A stretch of DNA of 35,299 nt from JAUSIK01 sp964362915 (GCA_964362915.1 CAYIGH010000008.1:1-35299), one strand, 5' to 3'. Shown: positions 1 to 8,070, counted from the first letter of the stretch. Translations and numbers: made by a program. Notes: generated from the letters alone by a model not told the origin.

Positions 1-1
1 A

Positions 2-307
2 GAAATATTTTTCCATAGGAAACGTTTAGGGGTTAAAGATTATATAACATCAAGAGGGTGCATGCCTTGGAAATTGATGAATTTAGAATCAAAAAATAAT
101 CCAGAAGAATATGGAAAACATTATCATAAAAGGAGCAATGTTGAATCTACAAACCACAGCAAAAAAGCATTGCATGGAAATTCAGTTTATTCTCGCCTAC
201 CATCAGCGAGAATAAATGAAGAAACATTAAGATGGATTAACCATAATATCAATGTACTTAATAGAGCGAGAATTGAATGGGGTATTGAACCTAAATTTAT
301 GAGTTAA
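2..307 (+). CDS. DDE transposase, C-terminal fragment (5' end outside window)
   Basis: The reading frame is open from base 2, so the gene begins before the window and only its last ~101 codons are seen. The tail contains the block HYHKRSNVEST followed by a helix rich in W, I and N (LRWINHNINVLNRARIEWGI). In IS4/IS5-type DDE transposases of archaea this pattern holds the final catalytic glutamate (the E of NVES) and the C-terminal helix. The ATG at 62 is probably internal. Whether the upstream gene is complete cannot be seen, and no inverted repeat could be recognised in the 230 bases downstream. Family assignment is by motif only. Confidence 0.6.
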   Translation, partial: EIFFHRKRLGVKDYITSRGCMPWKLMNLESKNNPEEYGKHYHKRSNVESTNHSKKALHGNSVYSRLPSARINEETLRWINHNINVLNRARIEWGIEPKFMS

Positions 308-338
308 ATTTACACATAGTCTTGTGCTTTGTCCCATA

Positions 339-411
339 GTTTTTATAGAATTATAATATCTCCTACGAAGCAGACTATCTGTCTAAAGGACTAAGTCCTC
401 TCTTCCGTCAT
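339..411 (+). other. Possible small structured transcript in the 308-541 gap
   Basis: The gap 308-541 holds no gene. A TATA-like TTTATA lies at 342-347. About 20 bases on, 365-408 can fold as a small three-way junction. The outer stem is 365-370 with 402-408 and has one bulge. The inner hairpins are AGAC/GTCT (372-384) and AGGACT/AGTCCT (387-399). This may be a small RNA or the end region of the upstream insertion element. Evidence is weak because the stems are short. Confidence 0.2.
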
Positions 412-512
412 TAATAAAAAAATTTGGGCTAATAAAATGAATCGTTAAATCAATATTAGATTTTGCTCAAAATTCCAGACATTTAGTTTACAGTCCACTC
501 CACATAGTTAAG

Positions 513-520
513 TTTTTATA
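513..520 (+). promoter_or_regulatory. TATA box of the surface-cluster ATPase gene
   Basis: TTTTTATA is centred about 25 bases before the ATG at 542, with no ribosome binding site between. This is the layout of a leaderless archaeal mRNA. Confidence 0.5.
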
Positions 521-541
521 GATAAAATAACAATAATAATT

Positions 542-1453
542 ATGAAAAAAAAGAGGAATAAAAAAAAGGAACTACCGAAACTTCCTTCTATAAAAAAACA
601 TCCTGAAAGGAAAATAAAGAAAAAAACATCTGCGCATAAAATAAAAAGAAAAATATCTACGCATAAAATTATAAAAAGAATCATAAAGAGAAAAAAACAT
701 AAAATAAAAATACCAAAGCAAAAAATTAAAAAAACACACCATAAAGAAAAAGAAAAAAGAATACCGACAGGAATTAAAAACTTCGATCAACTCATTGAAA
801 AAGGTTTTGAAAAAAATTCAATAAATATGCTTGTTGGGGGAGCAGGCAGTGGAAAATCTATATTCGCAACGCAATTCTTAATAGAAGGGATGAAAAAGGG
901 CGAGAAATGTCTTTACGTGACATTTGAAGAAAAAAAAGAGAGATTCTATAATAACATGCTGGATTTTGGATGGGATCTGGAAGCGTATGAGAAAAAAGGA
1001 TTGTTTATTTTTTTGGAGTACACTCCTGCAAAAGTTAAAACTATGCTTGAAGAAGGAGGAGGGCAAATAGAAAATATAGTAATAAAAAATAAAGTGTCGC
1101 GCATTGTAATAGACAGCATAACGTCATTTGCTTTGCTATTTGAAGATGAGCTGGAAAAAAGAGAAGCTGCTCTATCTCTATTTAACATGATCAGGGAATG
1201 GAGTTGTACCTCGCTTCTCACTCTGGAAGAAGAGCCTGATAGCGACAAAAAAGCCGCCTCAAAAGCGTTAGAATTTGAATCAGACTCAATAATCCTAATT
1301 TACTTTCAAAGAGAAAAAAGTGAAAGAGATAGGTATCTGGAAGTATTAAAAATGAGAGGGACAAAACACTCTAAAAAGGCATACCCTTTCATTATAGGCA
1401 AATCAGGAATAGTTGTAGGAAAAAGACCAATAAGTAAATTAAAATTAATCTAG
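542..1453 (+). CDS. KaiC/FlaH-like RecA-superfamily ATPase with basic N-terminal tail
   Basis: This is a single KaiC-type ATPase domain (about residues 76-300) behind a roughly 75-residue tail made almost only of K, R, H and I. The P-loop GGAGSGKS is near residue 98-105. The Walker B strand RIVIDSIT is near residue 185. KaiC-family entry signatures (PTGIKNFDQLIEKGF) precede the P-loop. Related single-domain ATPases include FlaH of the archaellum and many uncharacterised archaeal regulators. The next genes encode pilin-like membrane proteins, so a role in assembling or regulating a surface structure is inferred. No FlaI/TadA motor or FlaJ platform gene is in the window. The basic tail could bind nucleic acid or membrane phospholipid. 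TATA spacing supports this ATG. Confidence 0.8.
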   Translation: MKKKRNKKKELPKLPSIKKHPERKIKKKTSAHKIKRKISTHKIIKRIIKRKKHKIKIPKQKIKKTHHKEKEKRIPTGIKNFDQLIEKGFEKNSINMLVGGAGSGKSIFATQFLIEGMKKGEKCLYVTFEEKKERFYNNMLDFGWDLEAYEKKGLFIFLEYTPAKVKTMLEEGGGQIENIVIKNKVSRIVIDSITSFALLFEDELEKREAALSLFNMIREWSCTSLLTLEEEPDSDKKAASKALEFESDSIILIYFQREKSERDRYLEVLKMRGTKHSKKAYPFIIGKSGIVVGKRPISKLKLI

Positions 1454-1478
1454 ATAACTCCCAAAAAATAAAATCATC

Positions 1479-1964
1479 ATGATAACATCAAAAAGAGCAC
1501 AGGCGTGGGGGATAGACTTAATGATTGCTTCAATAATCTTTATCACAGGCATAATAAGTTTCTACTTATATAGTTTAAACGCAGTTGACCAAACAGAAGA
1601 CAAATTGAATTCTCTGTCATATGATGGAAATATAATAGGAGACATGATCCTTTCAGAAGGGCTACCAAAAAACTGGAATGAACAAAATGTAGTGACTATA
1701 GGCATATTAACAGAAAACAAAATCAATCAAACAAAACTAGAAAAATTCTACAATATGATAACAAATAACTATCAAAAAACAAAAGTGCTTTTTAATACAA
1801 AGTATGATTATTATATGCTAATTTCTGAAAACTTCACAATAAATGGGCAAATAAAACCTGGCTTGGGCAAACAGCCGCAAAATCAAAGAAATCTGGCAAA
1901 AATAACTCGTTTTGTAATCTACAAAGATAAACTGCAGAATCTGGACATATATATATGGCAATAA
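1479..1964 (+). CDS. Pilin-like protein with N-terminal membrane segment
   Basis: The 161-residue protein starts with a short positive stretch (SKRAQAWGIDLM) and one hydrophobic helix at about residues 11-32. A polar extracytoplasmic domain without recognisable motif follows. The KRA/QAWGID junction resembles a class III (archaellin/pilin) signal, but an acidic D replaces the usual glutamate and sits slightly shifted, so processing by the pilin peptidase is uncertain. Its stop overlaps the next gene by 10 bases (ATG at 1955), which implies translational coupling with the VWA protein. Probably a minor pilin or a membrane-anchored partner of the VWA protein; the function is inferred from the neighbours. 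Confidence 0.65.
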   Translation: MITSKRAQAWGIDLMIASIIFITGIISFYLYSLNAVDQTEDKLNSLSYDGNIIGDMILSEGLPKNWNEQNVVTIGILTENKINQTKLEKFYNMITNNYQKTKVLFNTKYDYYMLISENFTINGQIKPGLGKQPQNQRNLAKITRFVIYKDKLQNLDIYIWQ

Positions 1965-4900
1965 AAATAAAATATCGCAAAGCAGTATTTTTCAGTCTAG
2001 ACGCACTAATAGCTCTGTCAATAATTCTGCTGATAATACTAATAGCATATCCTATTATAAAAATAACAAGGCAGGAGACAGAAGTGCATTACGATGTAAT
2101 AAAAACATTATCCTCCTTAAAAATAGGAGAAATAGACAACGCATACGTAAAATCATTGATATTAGCTGGCGAGATAAATAATACAAATAGGTCTTTATTA
2201 GAGCAAATAGGAGAATTTTATGTAACAGATATAAATAAAGCAAAAGATTTAGCCAATGCTGTACTTGGAGGATTAAACACGAGTAGAAATTTAGGGATAT
2301 GGTATGGAAATACGCTTATAGCATCAATCAATTCAACTCCGTATGAAAAAGCAAGAGACATAGAAATAGCAAGGCAGATAATATCTGGCATAAAAGAAGG
2401 CGGCAATGTAACAGGATTCTCTGCCAGAGCATTCTTAACCTCAAGCCAAAAAACAAGTTACACTTATTTTGGAGGATATATAGGCGATGGCAATATCACA
2501 ATAAGAACAGAATATGATGGCGACATATCATCAGCAACAATAGAGTTAACAATAAATAACGATTTTCAATTATATATTAATGGTATATCTTCAGGAAATT
2601 ACTTAAAATCAGATGATGATTTCACACCTAAGACTTATTCAATACCCACGCAAAACTTTATATCGGGCACAAATCTTTTAGATATCAAAGGACAAAACCT
2701 CCATGTTGCAGGAGGATTTGTAAAAATAACTTATGATACTAATGTAACCCAAAACCTGACAAAATATTACTTTCCAGGAATAAGAGGGCTAATTAACATC
2801 TACGACGGCTTCTATATCCCTGGAATATTAAATTCTCTAGAAATTTTCTTGCATATGAACAGCCCTTATATAACATTCTTAACAATAGGGAACACCACTG
2901 TCTTTAATGATTCAACAACAGGAGAAGAGACCATAACTCTTACAAATAGCTATCTACAGCCCCTATTAGATTATAATGGCTTATCCAAAAAAACCATTCC
3001 TATAAGATTTGGTTTGGAAAATGCAACATATATAACAACAGGAACAGCAAAAAGCGATGTAATCTCCGTAACTGACCTTTCAGGAAGCATGCTTGGTACA
3101 AAAATTGCAAGCGCGAAACAAGCAAATATTGTTTTAATTGATACTATACTAAACTATTCTGGAAATAGAGTTGGCTTAGCAGGCTATGACACATTAGCCA
3201 AAAAATCAGATTATCATCAATTATCAAACAATAGCGCCAGTCTAAAAAATATCGTTGATAACGTCTGGGATGCAGATGGTTGGACTTGCATTTGTTGCGG
3301 AATTCTAAAAGCAATAAGCTGTTACGAAAAAAGCATATTTCAGGATAATTTCAATAATCAGGCAATTGGAACAAATCCAATCGGCTGGACAATTTCTGAA
3401 AGCGGAGGTTCAATTGACATAACAAGCGCAAGTTTAGAAGGAAATCGCGGAGTCGTTATCAGCAGAACAAGTAGTTCTAATCCTGATATGCATCATCAAT
3501 TTCCTCCACAAGAAAATGACGTTTCAATTGAGTTTTTAGTTAATCATACAATTGGCTCTGGGAGAATAAAAATAGATATAGAACACAGAGAAGGAATAGG
3601 CTCATTTAATGATTATATTGTCATAAAAATGTATGGCGGACAAATACGCAATAATGATGCTATTATAATGCCATATAATCTAAACGAGCTCTATAAAATA
3701 AAAATCCAAGTTGTTCCAGGCTCGTCCACTTATAACCTCTATGTAAATGATGCTATTGTAGGTTCAAATCTCCCCGTGTTTGCAACCCACACAAATATAG
3801 GCAGAATAAGATTCACAACAGAAACTTCTACGATAACTTACATAATTGATGACATTAAAGTCTATCTTAACGAAGATTTATGTACAAACATAGATCCCCA
3901 AAATAAAACAAGAAGCGCTATTGTAATGAGCGATGGCCAAGCAAATGCGGCTTGTGGATTAGACCCAGTTCCAGACCACGATAATGATGCAGATATAACA
4001 AATGACCCGCAAGATCATGCGATAGAAGCTGCGTGCAGGGCATACACTATTTACAACATAACAACTCACGCAGTAGGTTTCGGTTCTGGAGCAGACCAAA
4101 CAACATTGCAAAGAATCGCACAATGTGGAAATGGCACTTATAACTTCGGAGATGTAAACAACATCGTTGATATCTATAAACAAATAGCAGAAAATATTAT
4201 CAAAACCTCATATAAAGAACAAACAATAGAAGCAGTGGGCAATATTACAACCACTCTCTACCCAGATTCCTATATAAAATTCGATTATCAAAAAGAGCAG
4301 ACTCCCTATGGGCTAATAATAACAACAGAAAAAATGTTTGATAACACCTTTTCAGGCACATTATCTATACCTCAAAGTTCAAGTGTGGTGGAAACAAGAG
4401 TAACATCATATTCAGGGCCTAGATGGACAAACCAGCTCAAAGTTAATAATGTTACAGTTTATAACCTTAGCCAATACGGCTCTGATTACATAAAATTAGG
4501 GGACCCTTATGTAATTCATATACCAAATTCATTTATAAATATAACTCAAAACAATATTATAAATCTGACAACAGGAACATCTCCATCAAATCAAAATGCC
4601 AGTTCAATCTATAACAAAATAATTTCAACAATATTAAAAAATGCTACTGGATATTCAAAAATCTCTCCAAACATCAATGGTTGTATATGGAAAATACAAT
4701 TCGAAGATAATACTAACATAACATTGGCAATACCATCTTCTTATATGGGAGTAGAAAATTGCTATTACACTGAAAATCAAATGATTCATAATGAAAATGA
4801 TGCCTCTCAAAATGCAGTATACAGTTTGCTGCAGGCTTTAGATTTAGATGAAAATAAAAAAATTGATATCAAATTCACACAGCAAGATCTGCAGATAGAT

Positions 4901-4966
4901 CTTACAGAAATTGTTGGAATACCATATACTTGGTCAACAGAGGTGCAGGTTAGAATATGGTTCTAA
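1955..4966 (+). CDS. Large membrane-anchored VWA-domain surface protein with nested domain
   Basis: This 1003-residue protein has an N-terminal helix (about residues 9-32) in pilin-like context (RKAVFFSLDALIALS) and a long extracytoplasmic part rich in N-x-S/T sequons. A von Willebrand A domain starts near residue 370 with the metal-site motif DLSGS (D374). The second MIDAS threonine is probably in DGWTCICCG. The third MIDAS aspartate (MSDGQAN, D660) comes almost 290 residues after the first. The gap is filled by about 185 beta-rich residues starting near FQDNFNN (~460), looking like a concanavalin/LamG-type jelly roll. After the VWA part a beta-rich C-terminal region follows. It is coupled to both neighbours by 10-base overlaps. 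Likely an adhesin or tip protein of a surface fibre. Confidence 0.75.
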   Translation: MAIKIKYRKAVFFSLDALIALSIILLIILIAYPIIKITRQETEVHYDVIKTLSSLKIGEIDNAYVKSLILAGEINNTNRSLLEQIGEFYVTDINKAKDLANAVLGGLNTSRNLGIWYGNTLIASINSTPYEKARDIEIARQIISGIKEGGNVTGFSARAFLTSSQKTSYTYFGGYIGDGNITIRTEYDGDISSATIELTINNDFQLYINGISSGNYLKSDDDFTPKTYSIPTQNFISGTNLLDIKGQNLHVAGGFVKITYDTNVTQNLTKYYFPGIRGLINIYDGFYIPGILNSLEIFLHMNSPYITFLTIGNTTVFNDSTTGEETITLTNSYLQPLLDYNGLSKKTIPIRFGLENATYITTGTAKSDVISVTDLSGSMLGTKIASAKQANIVLIDTILNYSGNRVGLAGYDTLAKKSDYHQLSNNSASLKNIVDNVWDADGWTCICCGILKAISCYEKSIFQDNFNNQAIGTNPIGWTISESGGSIDITSASLEGNRGVVISRTSSSNPDMHHQFPPQENDVSIEFLVNHTIGSGRIKIDIEHREGIGSFNDYIVIKMYGGQIRNNDAIIMPYNLNELYKIKIQVVPGSSTYNLYVNDAIVGSNLPVFATHTNIGRIRFTTETSTITYIIDDIKVYLNEDLCTNIDPQNKTRSAIVMSDGQANAACGLDPVPDHDNDADITNDPQDHAIEAACRAYTIYNITTHAVGFGSGADQTTLQRIAQCGNGTYNFGDVNNIVDIYKQIAENIIKTSYKEQTIEAVGNITTTLYPDSYIKFDYQKEQTPYGLIITTEKMFDNTFSGTLSIPQSSSVVETRVTSYSGPRWTNQLKVNNVTVYNLSQYGSDYIKLGDPYVIHIPNSFINITQNNIINLTTGTSPSNQNASSIYNKIISTILKNATGYSKISPNINGCIWKIQFEDNTNITLAIPSSYMGVENCYYTENQMIHNENDASQNAVYSLLQALDLDENKKIDIKFTQQDLQIDLTEIVGIPYTWSTEVQVRIWF

Positions 4967-5901
4967 TAAAAAACAAAAGAGGAATATTCTTCACTACCAT
5001 AGTCATAATAATTCTCATATTATTTATTACTACATTTAGTTTCTATTCAGAAAACAAAGAAAGAAAATCAACGCAAAAAAGAATAGAAACGCTGAATAAT
5101 TTCATATTTAGCATAGAAGAAGATATCCCAAGACAGCTTTATGCCAGCGGTTTTAGAATAATTTTTTTATTGGAAAAAAATATAATAGAAACAGGGTCTT
5201 ATATTACAAACTTAAACTCCGCTGCACAAGAGCTCTTTTTCAATGGAACATTATATGGCGGAATAAATCCTGATATACAAGCAATAATGGAGGGAGCAAA
5301 ATTTTTTGATATAAATAGTTCCCTCCAGTCAAAAGCAGCTAAAATAAACGCAGAAATAGAAATCATCAATCCATCAATGAGTTTAAGACAAATAGGCCCT
5401 TGGAATGTAAAAATAACATTATCATCAACAACGATTATAAAAGACAAAAGTAATCTGGTCTCATGGAATAAAACTCAAAATATCAGTGCTCTAATACCTA
5501 TAGAAAACTTCGAAGATCCCCTATATCTAATAAATACGAATGGATTAGTAACAAACAAAATAACAAAAACCCCTTATACTACATTCGTACAGGGAAATGA
5601 TGTGTCTAACCTTTATACACATTCACAAAACTCTTATTATACTAACTCTACATTAGCGCCGAGTTTTTTAGATAGGTTAGAAGGAAAAACTTCTGCTAGC
5701 CCACATGGCATAGAATCTCTTGTAAATTTAGCAAAACTATCCTTGCAAGGAATAACGATACAAGATAAATCAGTAGTAGATTATATTTATTTCTCCTCGC
5801 AAAATCCTGCGGCATGTAATGTCCAGCCATCAGGAATGCCTGCATGGTTTAAATTAGATAATTCCCATCTAACAACATACCAAGTAAGTTGTGCTCCATA
5901 A
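4957..5901 (+). CDS. Membrane-anchored surface protein, third gene of the pilin-like set
   Basis: The 314-residue protein has a hydrophobic segment at about residues 9-28 after KNKRG, again like a pilin N-terminus, then a charged helical stretch (KERKSTQKRIETLNNF) and a soluble domain with several potential N-glycosylation sites. It starts inside the end of the VWA gene (10-base overlap) and ends just before a convergent gene. No family recognised. The gene order ATPase, pilin-like, VWA, pilin-like suggests one co-translated complex at the cell surface. The last residues (AACNVQPSGMPAW) contain one of its two cysteines; the other is near the very C-terminus. Confidence 0.6.
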   Translation: MVLIKNKRGIFFTTIVIIILILFITTFSFYSENKERKSTQKRIETLNNFIFSIEEDIPRQLYASGFRIIFLLEKNIIETGSYITNLNSAAQELFFNGTLYGGINPDIQAIMEGAKFFDINSSLQSKAAKINAEIEIINPSMSLRQIGPWNVKITLSSTTIIKDKSNLVSWNKTQNISALIPIENFEDPLYLINTNGLVTNKITKTPYTTFVQGNDVSNLYTHSQNSYYTNSTLAPSFLDRLEGKTSASPHGIESLVNLAKLSLQGITIQDKSVVDYIYFSSQNPAACNVQPSGMPAWFKLDNSHLTTYQVSCAP

Positions 5902-5905
5902 AGCA

Positions 5906-6523
5906 TTAATCGCAAACTCTCTTAATAGGATTTTTATCTGTAAAAATATTGCAAGAAATATCTTTATTAGCAATTCCAGAAGCTCCTTCGCTTTTAATAT
6001 TGAAAGTATTTTCAAATATGTCATTAGCTCCTCCGACTAAAGAAGATTCTTTAATACTAGAATACAAAATATTATTAGTTTCTTCTTCAAAAAAAACAAA
6101 TCTTATAGCAAAGGAAACATCGCTATCCTCAAGATTATATACATCCACAGAACAATCAATACTTTTATCAATGCAAATACTCCCATTAAAAGCATTGCAA
6201 ATAGAATTAACAAGAAAATTCTTTAAACTATAAGATGCCTCACTTTCTATACAATCTGAGTTTAATGTACCAGCATTAGAAGAACTGCCACCTTCTCCAG
6301 CATCGCCACCTTCATTAGCAATAATACCGCTATCTCTATCTGCCTCTAATTTCTCTGCTGGATTCAAAATATTCTTCCCTGAATCTCCACTATCCTCATT
6401 GTCTTCTTTAAGACTGCCTAAATCAGCGCCCCCTTGCTCCGCATTAATAAAGAAGATTAAATAAATAAAGAATGCTATCAATAAAAGCAGCCCAATAAAA
6501 ATAAAAATTAAATATTTTTTCAT
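5906..6523 (-). CDS. Secreted or membrane-anchored protein of unknown function
   Basis: The 205-residue product has one long N-terminal hydrophobic helix (about residues 4-27). An acidic, glycine/serine-rich low-complexity linker (about 30-85) follows, then a C-terminal domain with five cysteines, including an IRFVFFEEE strand. It reads convergently towards the VWA cluster and divergently from the pilin gene at 6638. A small extracytoplasmic domain on a flexible stalk is the simplest reading. The cysteines may form disulphides outside the cell. No homologue is recognised. Its promoter would lie at about 6555-6565 (TTTATAAA-like on this strand). Confidence 0.6.
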   Translation of the reverse strand: MKKYLIFIFIGLLLLIAFFIYLIFFINAEQGGADLGSLKEDNEDSGDSGKNILNPAEKLEADRDSGIIANEGGDAGEGGSSSNAGTLNSDCIESEASYSLKNFLVNSICNAFNGSICIDKSIDCSVDVYNLEDSDVSFAIRFVFFEEETNNILYSSIKESSLVGGANDIFENTFNIKSEGASGIANKDISCNIFTDKNPIKRVCD

Positions 6524-6576
6524 CTTCCCTCTATTTACTATATAAGTCTAATTTTATAAATATTCGCTTCAAAAGA

Positions 6577-6632
6577 TTTATATACTATAAGATACTATAT
6601 CAACTAATAATAACAAATAATGAAAAGGAGGT
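6577..6632 (+). promoter_or_regulatory. Promoter and strong Shine-Dalgarno of the pilin gene
   Basis: TTTATATA at 6577-6584 is followed, 40 bases later, by AAGGAGGT at 6625-6632, five bases before the ATG at 6638. Unlike most genes here, this mRNA therefore has a real 5' leader of about 30 bases and a near-perfect ribosome binding site, which fits high-level synthesis of a structural subunit. Confidence 0.65.
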
Positions 6633-6637
6633 AGAAA

Positions 6638-7081
6638 ATGTTTAGAAAAGGACAGGCAGCTATGGAATTTCTTATGACTTATGGTTGGGCTATTTTAGCT
6701 GCAATTATAGCAATAGGAGTTCTTGCATATTTTGGAGTATTTAGCCCTGGAAAATATGTAAGTGGAACTGCCATAGTAAATGCGCCATTCTATGCAAATG
6801 CGTGGAGTGCAAGTGCAGCTAGCGGGGTAAGACTAGAGCTAAGAAATAATGGCGGAGAGAGTTATAATATAACCTCTGTTACAGTAAAAAACTGTGGAAA
6901 TACAGGAGCCATACAACGACAGATAACTGCAGGCAATATAACGGCCTTCACAATAACTTGTAGTCCTACCTTAAAAGAAGGCGACTCGTTTAAAGGAGAC
7001 ATAAGTGTAAATTATAGAAAAGAAGGAAGTTCTATAGATTTGACATCAACGGGCTCCATAGCAGAAAAAATCACTGCCTAA
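6638..7081 (+). CDS. Class III signal peptide pilin/archaellin-like protein
   Basis: The 147-residue protein begins MFRKGQAAMEFLMTYGWA, a textbook class III signal: basic residues, G/Q cleavage point, glutamate at +5 of the mature chain, then a hydrophobic helix to about residue 32. Archaeal prepilin peptidase (PibD/FlaK type) is expected to cut after Gly5. The rest is a small beta-rich domain with two cysteines (KNCGN and ITCSP) that could pair, and glycosylation sequons. QAAMEFLMTYGWAILAAII-type pilins are very common in DPANN genomes. The optimal ribosome binding site suggests it is the major subunit of the surface structure coded upstream. Confidence 0.8.
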   Translation: MFRKGQAAMEFLMTYGWAILAAIIAIGVLAYFGVFSPGKYVSGTAIVNAPFYANAWSASAASGVRLELRNNGGESYNITSVTVKNCGNTGAIQRQITAGNITAFTITCSPTLKEGDSFKGDISVNYRKEGSSIDLTSTGSIAEKITA

Positions 7082-7084
7082 AAA

Positions 7085-7100
7085 TTTTTATTTTTTTATT
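7085..7100 (+). terminator. T-tract terminator after the pilin gene
   Basis: Two T runs (5 and 7 T, separated by one A) begin four bases after the pilin stop codon. Archaeal RNA polymerase terminates at such tracts without needing a hairpin. Confidence 0.45.
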
Positions 7101-7159
7101 TAACTAAATTATTTTACTTAAAAATTGAGAAAGAAAAGCTTAAAGATAAAAGTTATTAA

Positions 7160-7360
7160 AGGTGTCCCAAAATTTTTATGAGCGAACACCTATCAAAGTT
7201 GCTTAATCATTATGTTATAGTCAAGGACGCTGAAATTTGACCGTTTGCGCCTTGACTACCTCAAGAATTTTGGCAATTAAATTCTTGATGGCGTCCAAGA
7301 ACTTTGTTCTTGGTGTCAAGGGAAAGACGCACTATATTGGTAGAAAACTTGCGTCTTTCA
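7160..7360. ncRNA. Unidentified strongly structured element, probable non-coding RNA
   Basis: The stretch has no open frame but five strong hairpins in a row. H1 is 7160-7165 with 7186-7191. H2 is 7218-7226 plus 7228-7230 with 7247-7258 (12 pairs, one bulged A). H3 is 7261-7270 with 7279-7288 (10 perfect pairs). H4 is 7295-7302 with 7306-7313 (8 pairs). H5 is 7322-7331 with 7350-7359 (10 perfect pairs). GTCAAGG occurs at both 7220 and 7315 and either copy can pair with CCTTGAC at 7250, so alternative folds exist. I do not recognise SRP RNA, RNase P RNA, 5S or tRNA signatures. A weak TATA-like GCTTAAAGAT at 7138 favours the plus strand, but the strand is not settled. Confidence 0.5.
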
Positions 7361-7395
7361 CTATAGTTGCAATTGGCGGGCAGAGACTATTCTTC

Positions 7396-7509
7396 TTACC
7401 AGAATCTACCTCTTAATAACGATTTTACTCTAAACCAATAACCTATACCTATTAATATCCCAAATATTCCTCCTAAAGAAATAAGTAAGGCCTCTAGGGA
7501 GTCTATCAT
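7396..7509 (-). CDS. Small membrane protein, 37 residues
   Basis: This short frame, MIDSLEALLISLGGIFG and onward, has a single hydrophobic helix and a basic C-terminus (RVKSLLRGRFW). It follows the methionine sulfoxide reductase gene on the same strand after 33 bases and could be in its operon. An AT-rich TATA-like stretch just upstream could also drive it alone. No family recognised. Length and composition fit a genuine small membrane protein, but it is short enough to arise by chance. Confidence 0.4.
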   Translation of the reverse strand: MIDSLEALLISLGGIFGILIGIGYWFRVKSLLRGRFW

Positions 7510-7542
7510 TATCAACAATATAATCCCTAAAATAATAAAATA

Positions 7543-8070
7543 TTAAATTTCCTTCTCCAGCAAAATAGGTATAACATCTTCTAAATATTTCTTATCTACT
7601 TCATCAAAAGCGCCTAAATGCGTAGAATCTGCATCAAAAACCGCAATTACTCTTCCAGCAGAATCTAATAAAGGAACAACAATTTCTGACTTTGACCTTT
7701 CATCACAAGCAATATGTCCGGGAAATTCATGTACATTTCGTACAATAACTGTTTCCTTTTTCTTAGCAGACGTGCCGCACACACCTGTATAAGCAATATT
7801 CGGGCAAGCAGTACTGCCTTGATAAGGCCCTATAATCATCTCATTTTCTTCTGCAAAATAAAATCCACACCAGAAATAATGAGGCATAGTATTCTTTAAA
7901 ACAGAAGCCATCGTTGCCATTCTTGGCACAATGCTGTCTACTTCCATAACTCTCTCTTTAATTTCAGCTAATGCCCCCTCATATAAACTCTTCTTCAGGG
8001 CCGCACTCGGAACACCCTTTGCTCTAGTTATCTCTTCTTTTCCATGAGGAAGCTTAAAATGATCTGCCAT
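7543..8070 (-). CDS. msrC: Free methionine-(R)-sulfoxide reductase (GAF fold)
   Basis: The enzyme reduces free methionine-R-sulfoxide to methionine and protects cells from oxidants. The 175-residue protein is one GAF domain and shows the family blocks in order: FWCGFYF (C68), GPYQGSTACP (C89), GVCGTSA (C98), HEFPGHIACDERSKSEIVVPL (C122) and VIAVFDADS. The three cysteines at 89, 98 and 122 correspond to the set that forms the catalytic and resolving pairs in the E. coli enzyme, although the spacing between the first two is one residue shorter here. It is divergent from a GAF paralogue starting at 8223. An ATATTTAAAT box lies upstream on its strand. Confidence 0.85.
   Translation of the reverse strand: MADHFKLPHGKEEITRAKGVPSAALKKSLYEGALAEIKERVMEVDSIVPRMATMASVLKNTMPHYFWCGFYFAEENEMIIGPYQGSTACPNIAYTGVCGTSAKKKETVIVRNVHEFPGHIACDERSKSEIVVPLLDSAGRVIAVFDADSTHLGAFDEVDKKYLEDVIPILLEKEI

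Noticed and set aside
365..411. Hammerhead-type ribozyme suggested by the three-way junction
   Set aside because: The CUGAUGA and GAAA core sequences are absent on both strands.
5949..6233. Plus-strand frame opposite the secreted protein at 5906-6523
   Set aside because: No domain or promoter; the minus strand has a membrane anchor and a sensible start.
7160..7360. SRP RNA or RNase P RNA
   Set aside because: The conserved SRP helix 8 and RNase P core motifs are not visible on either strand.
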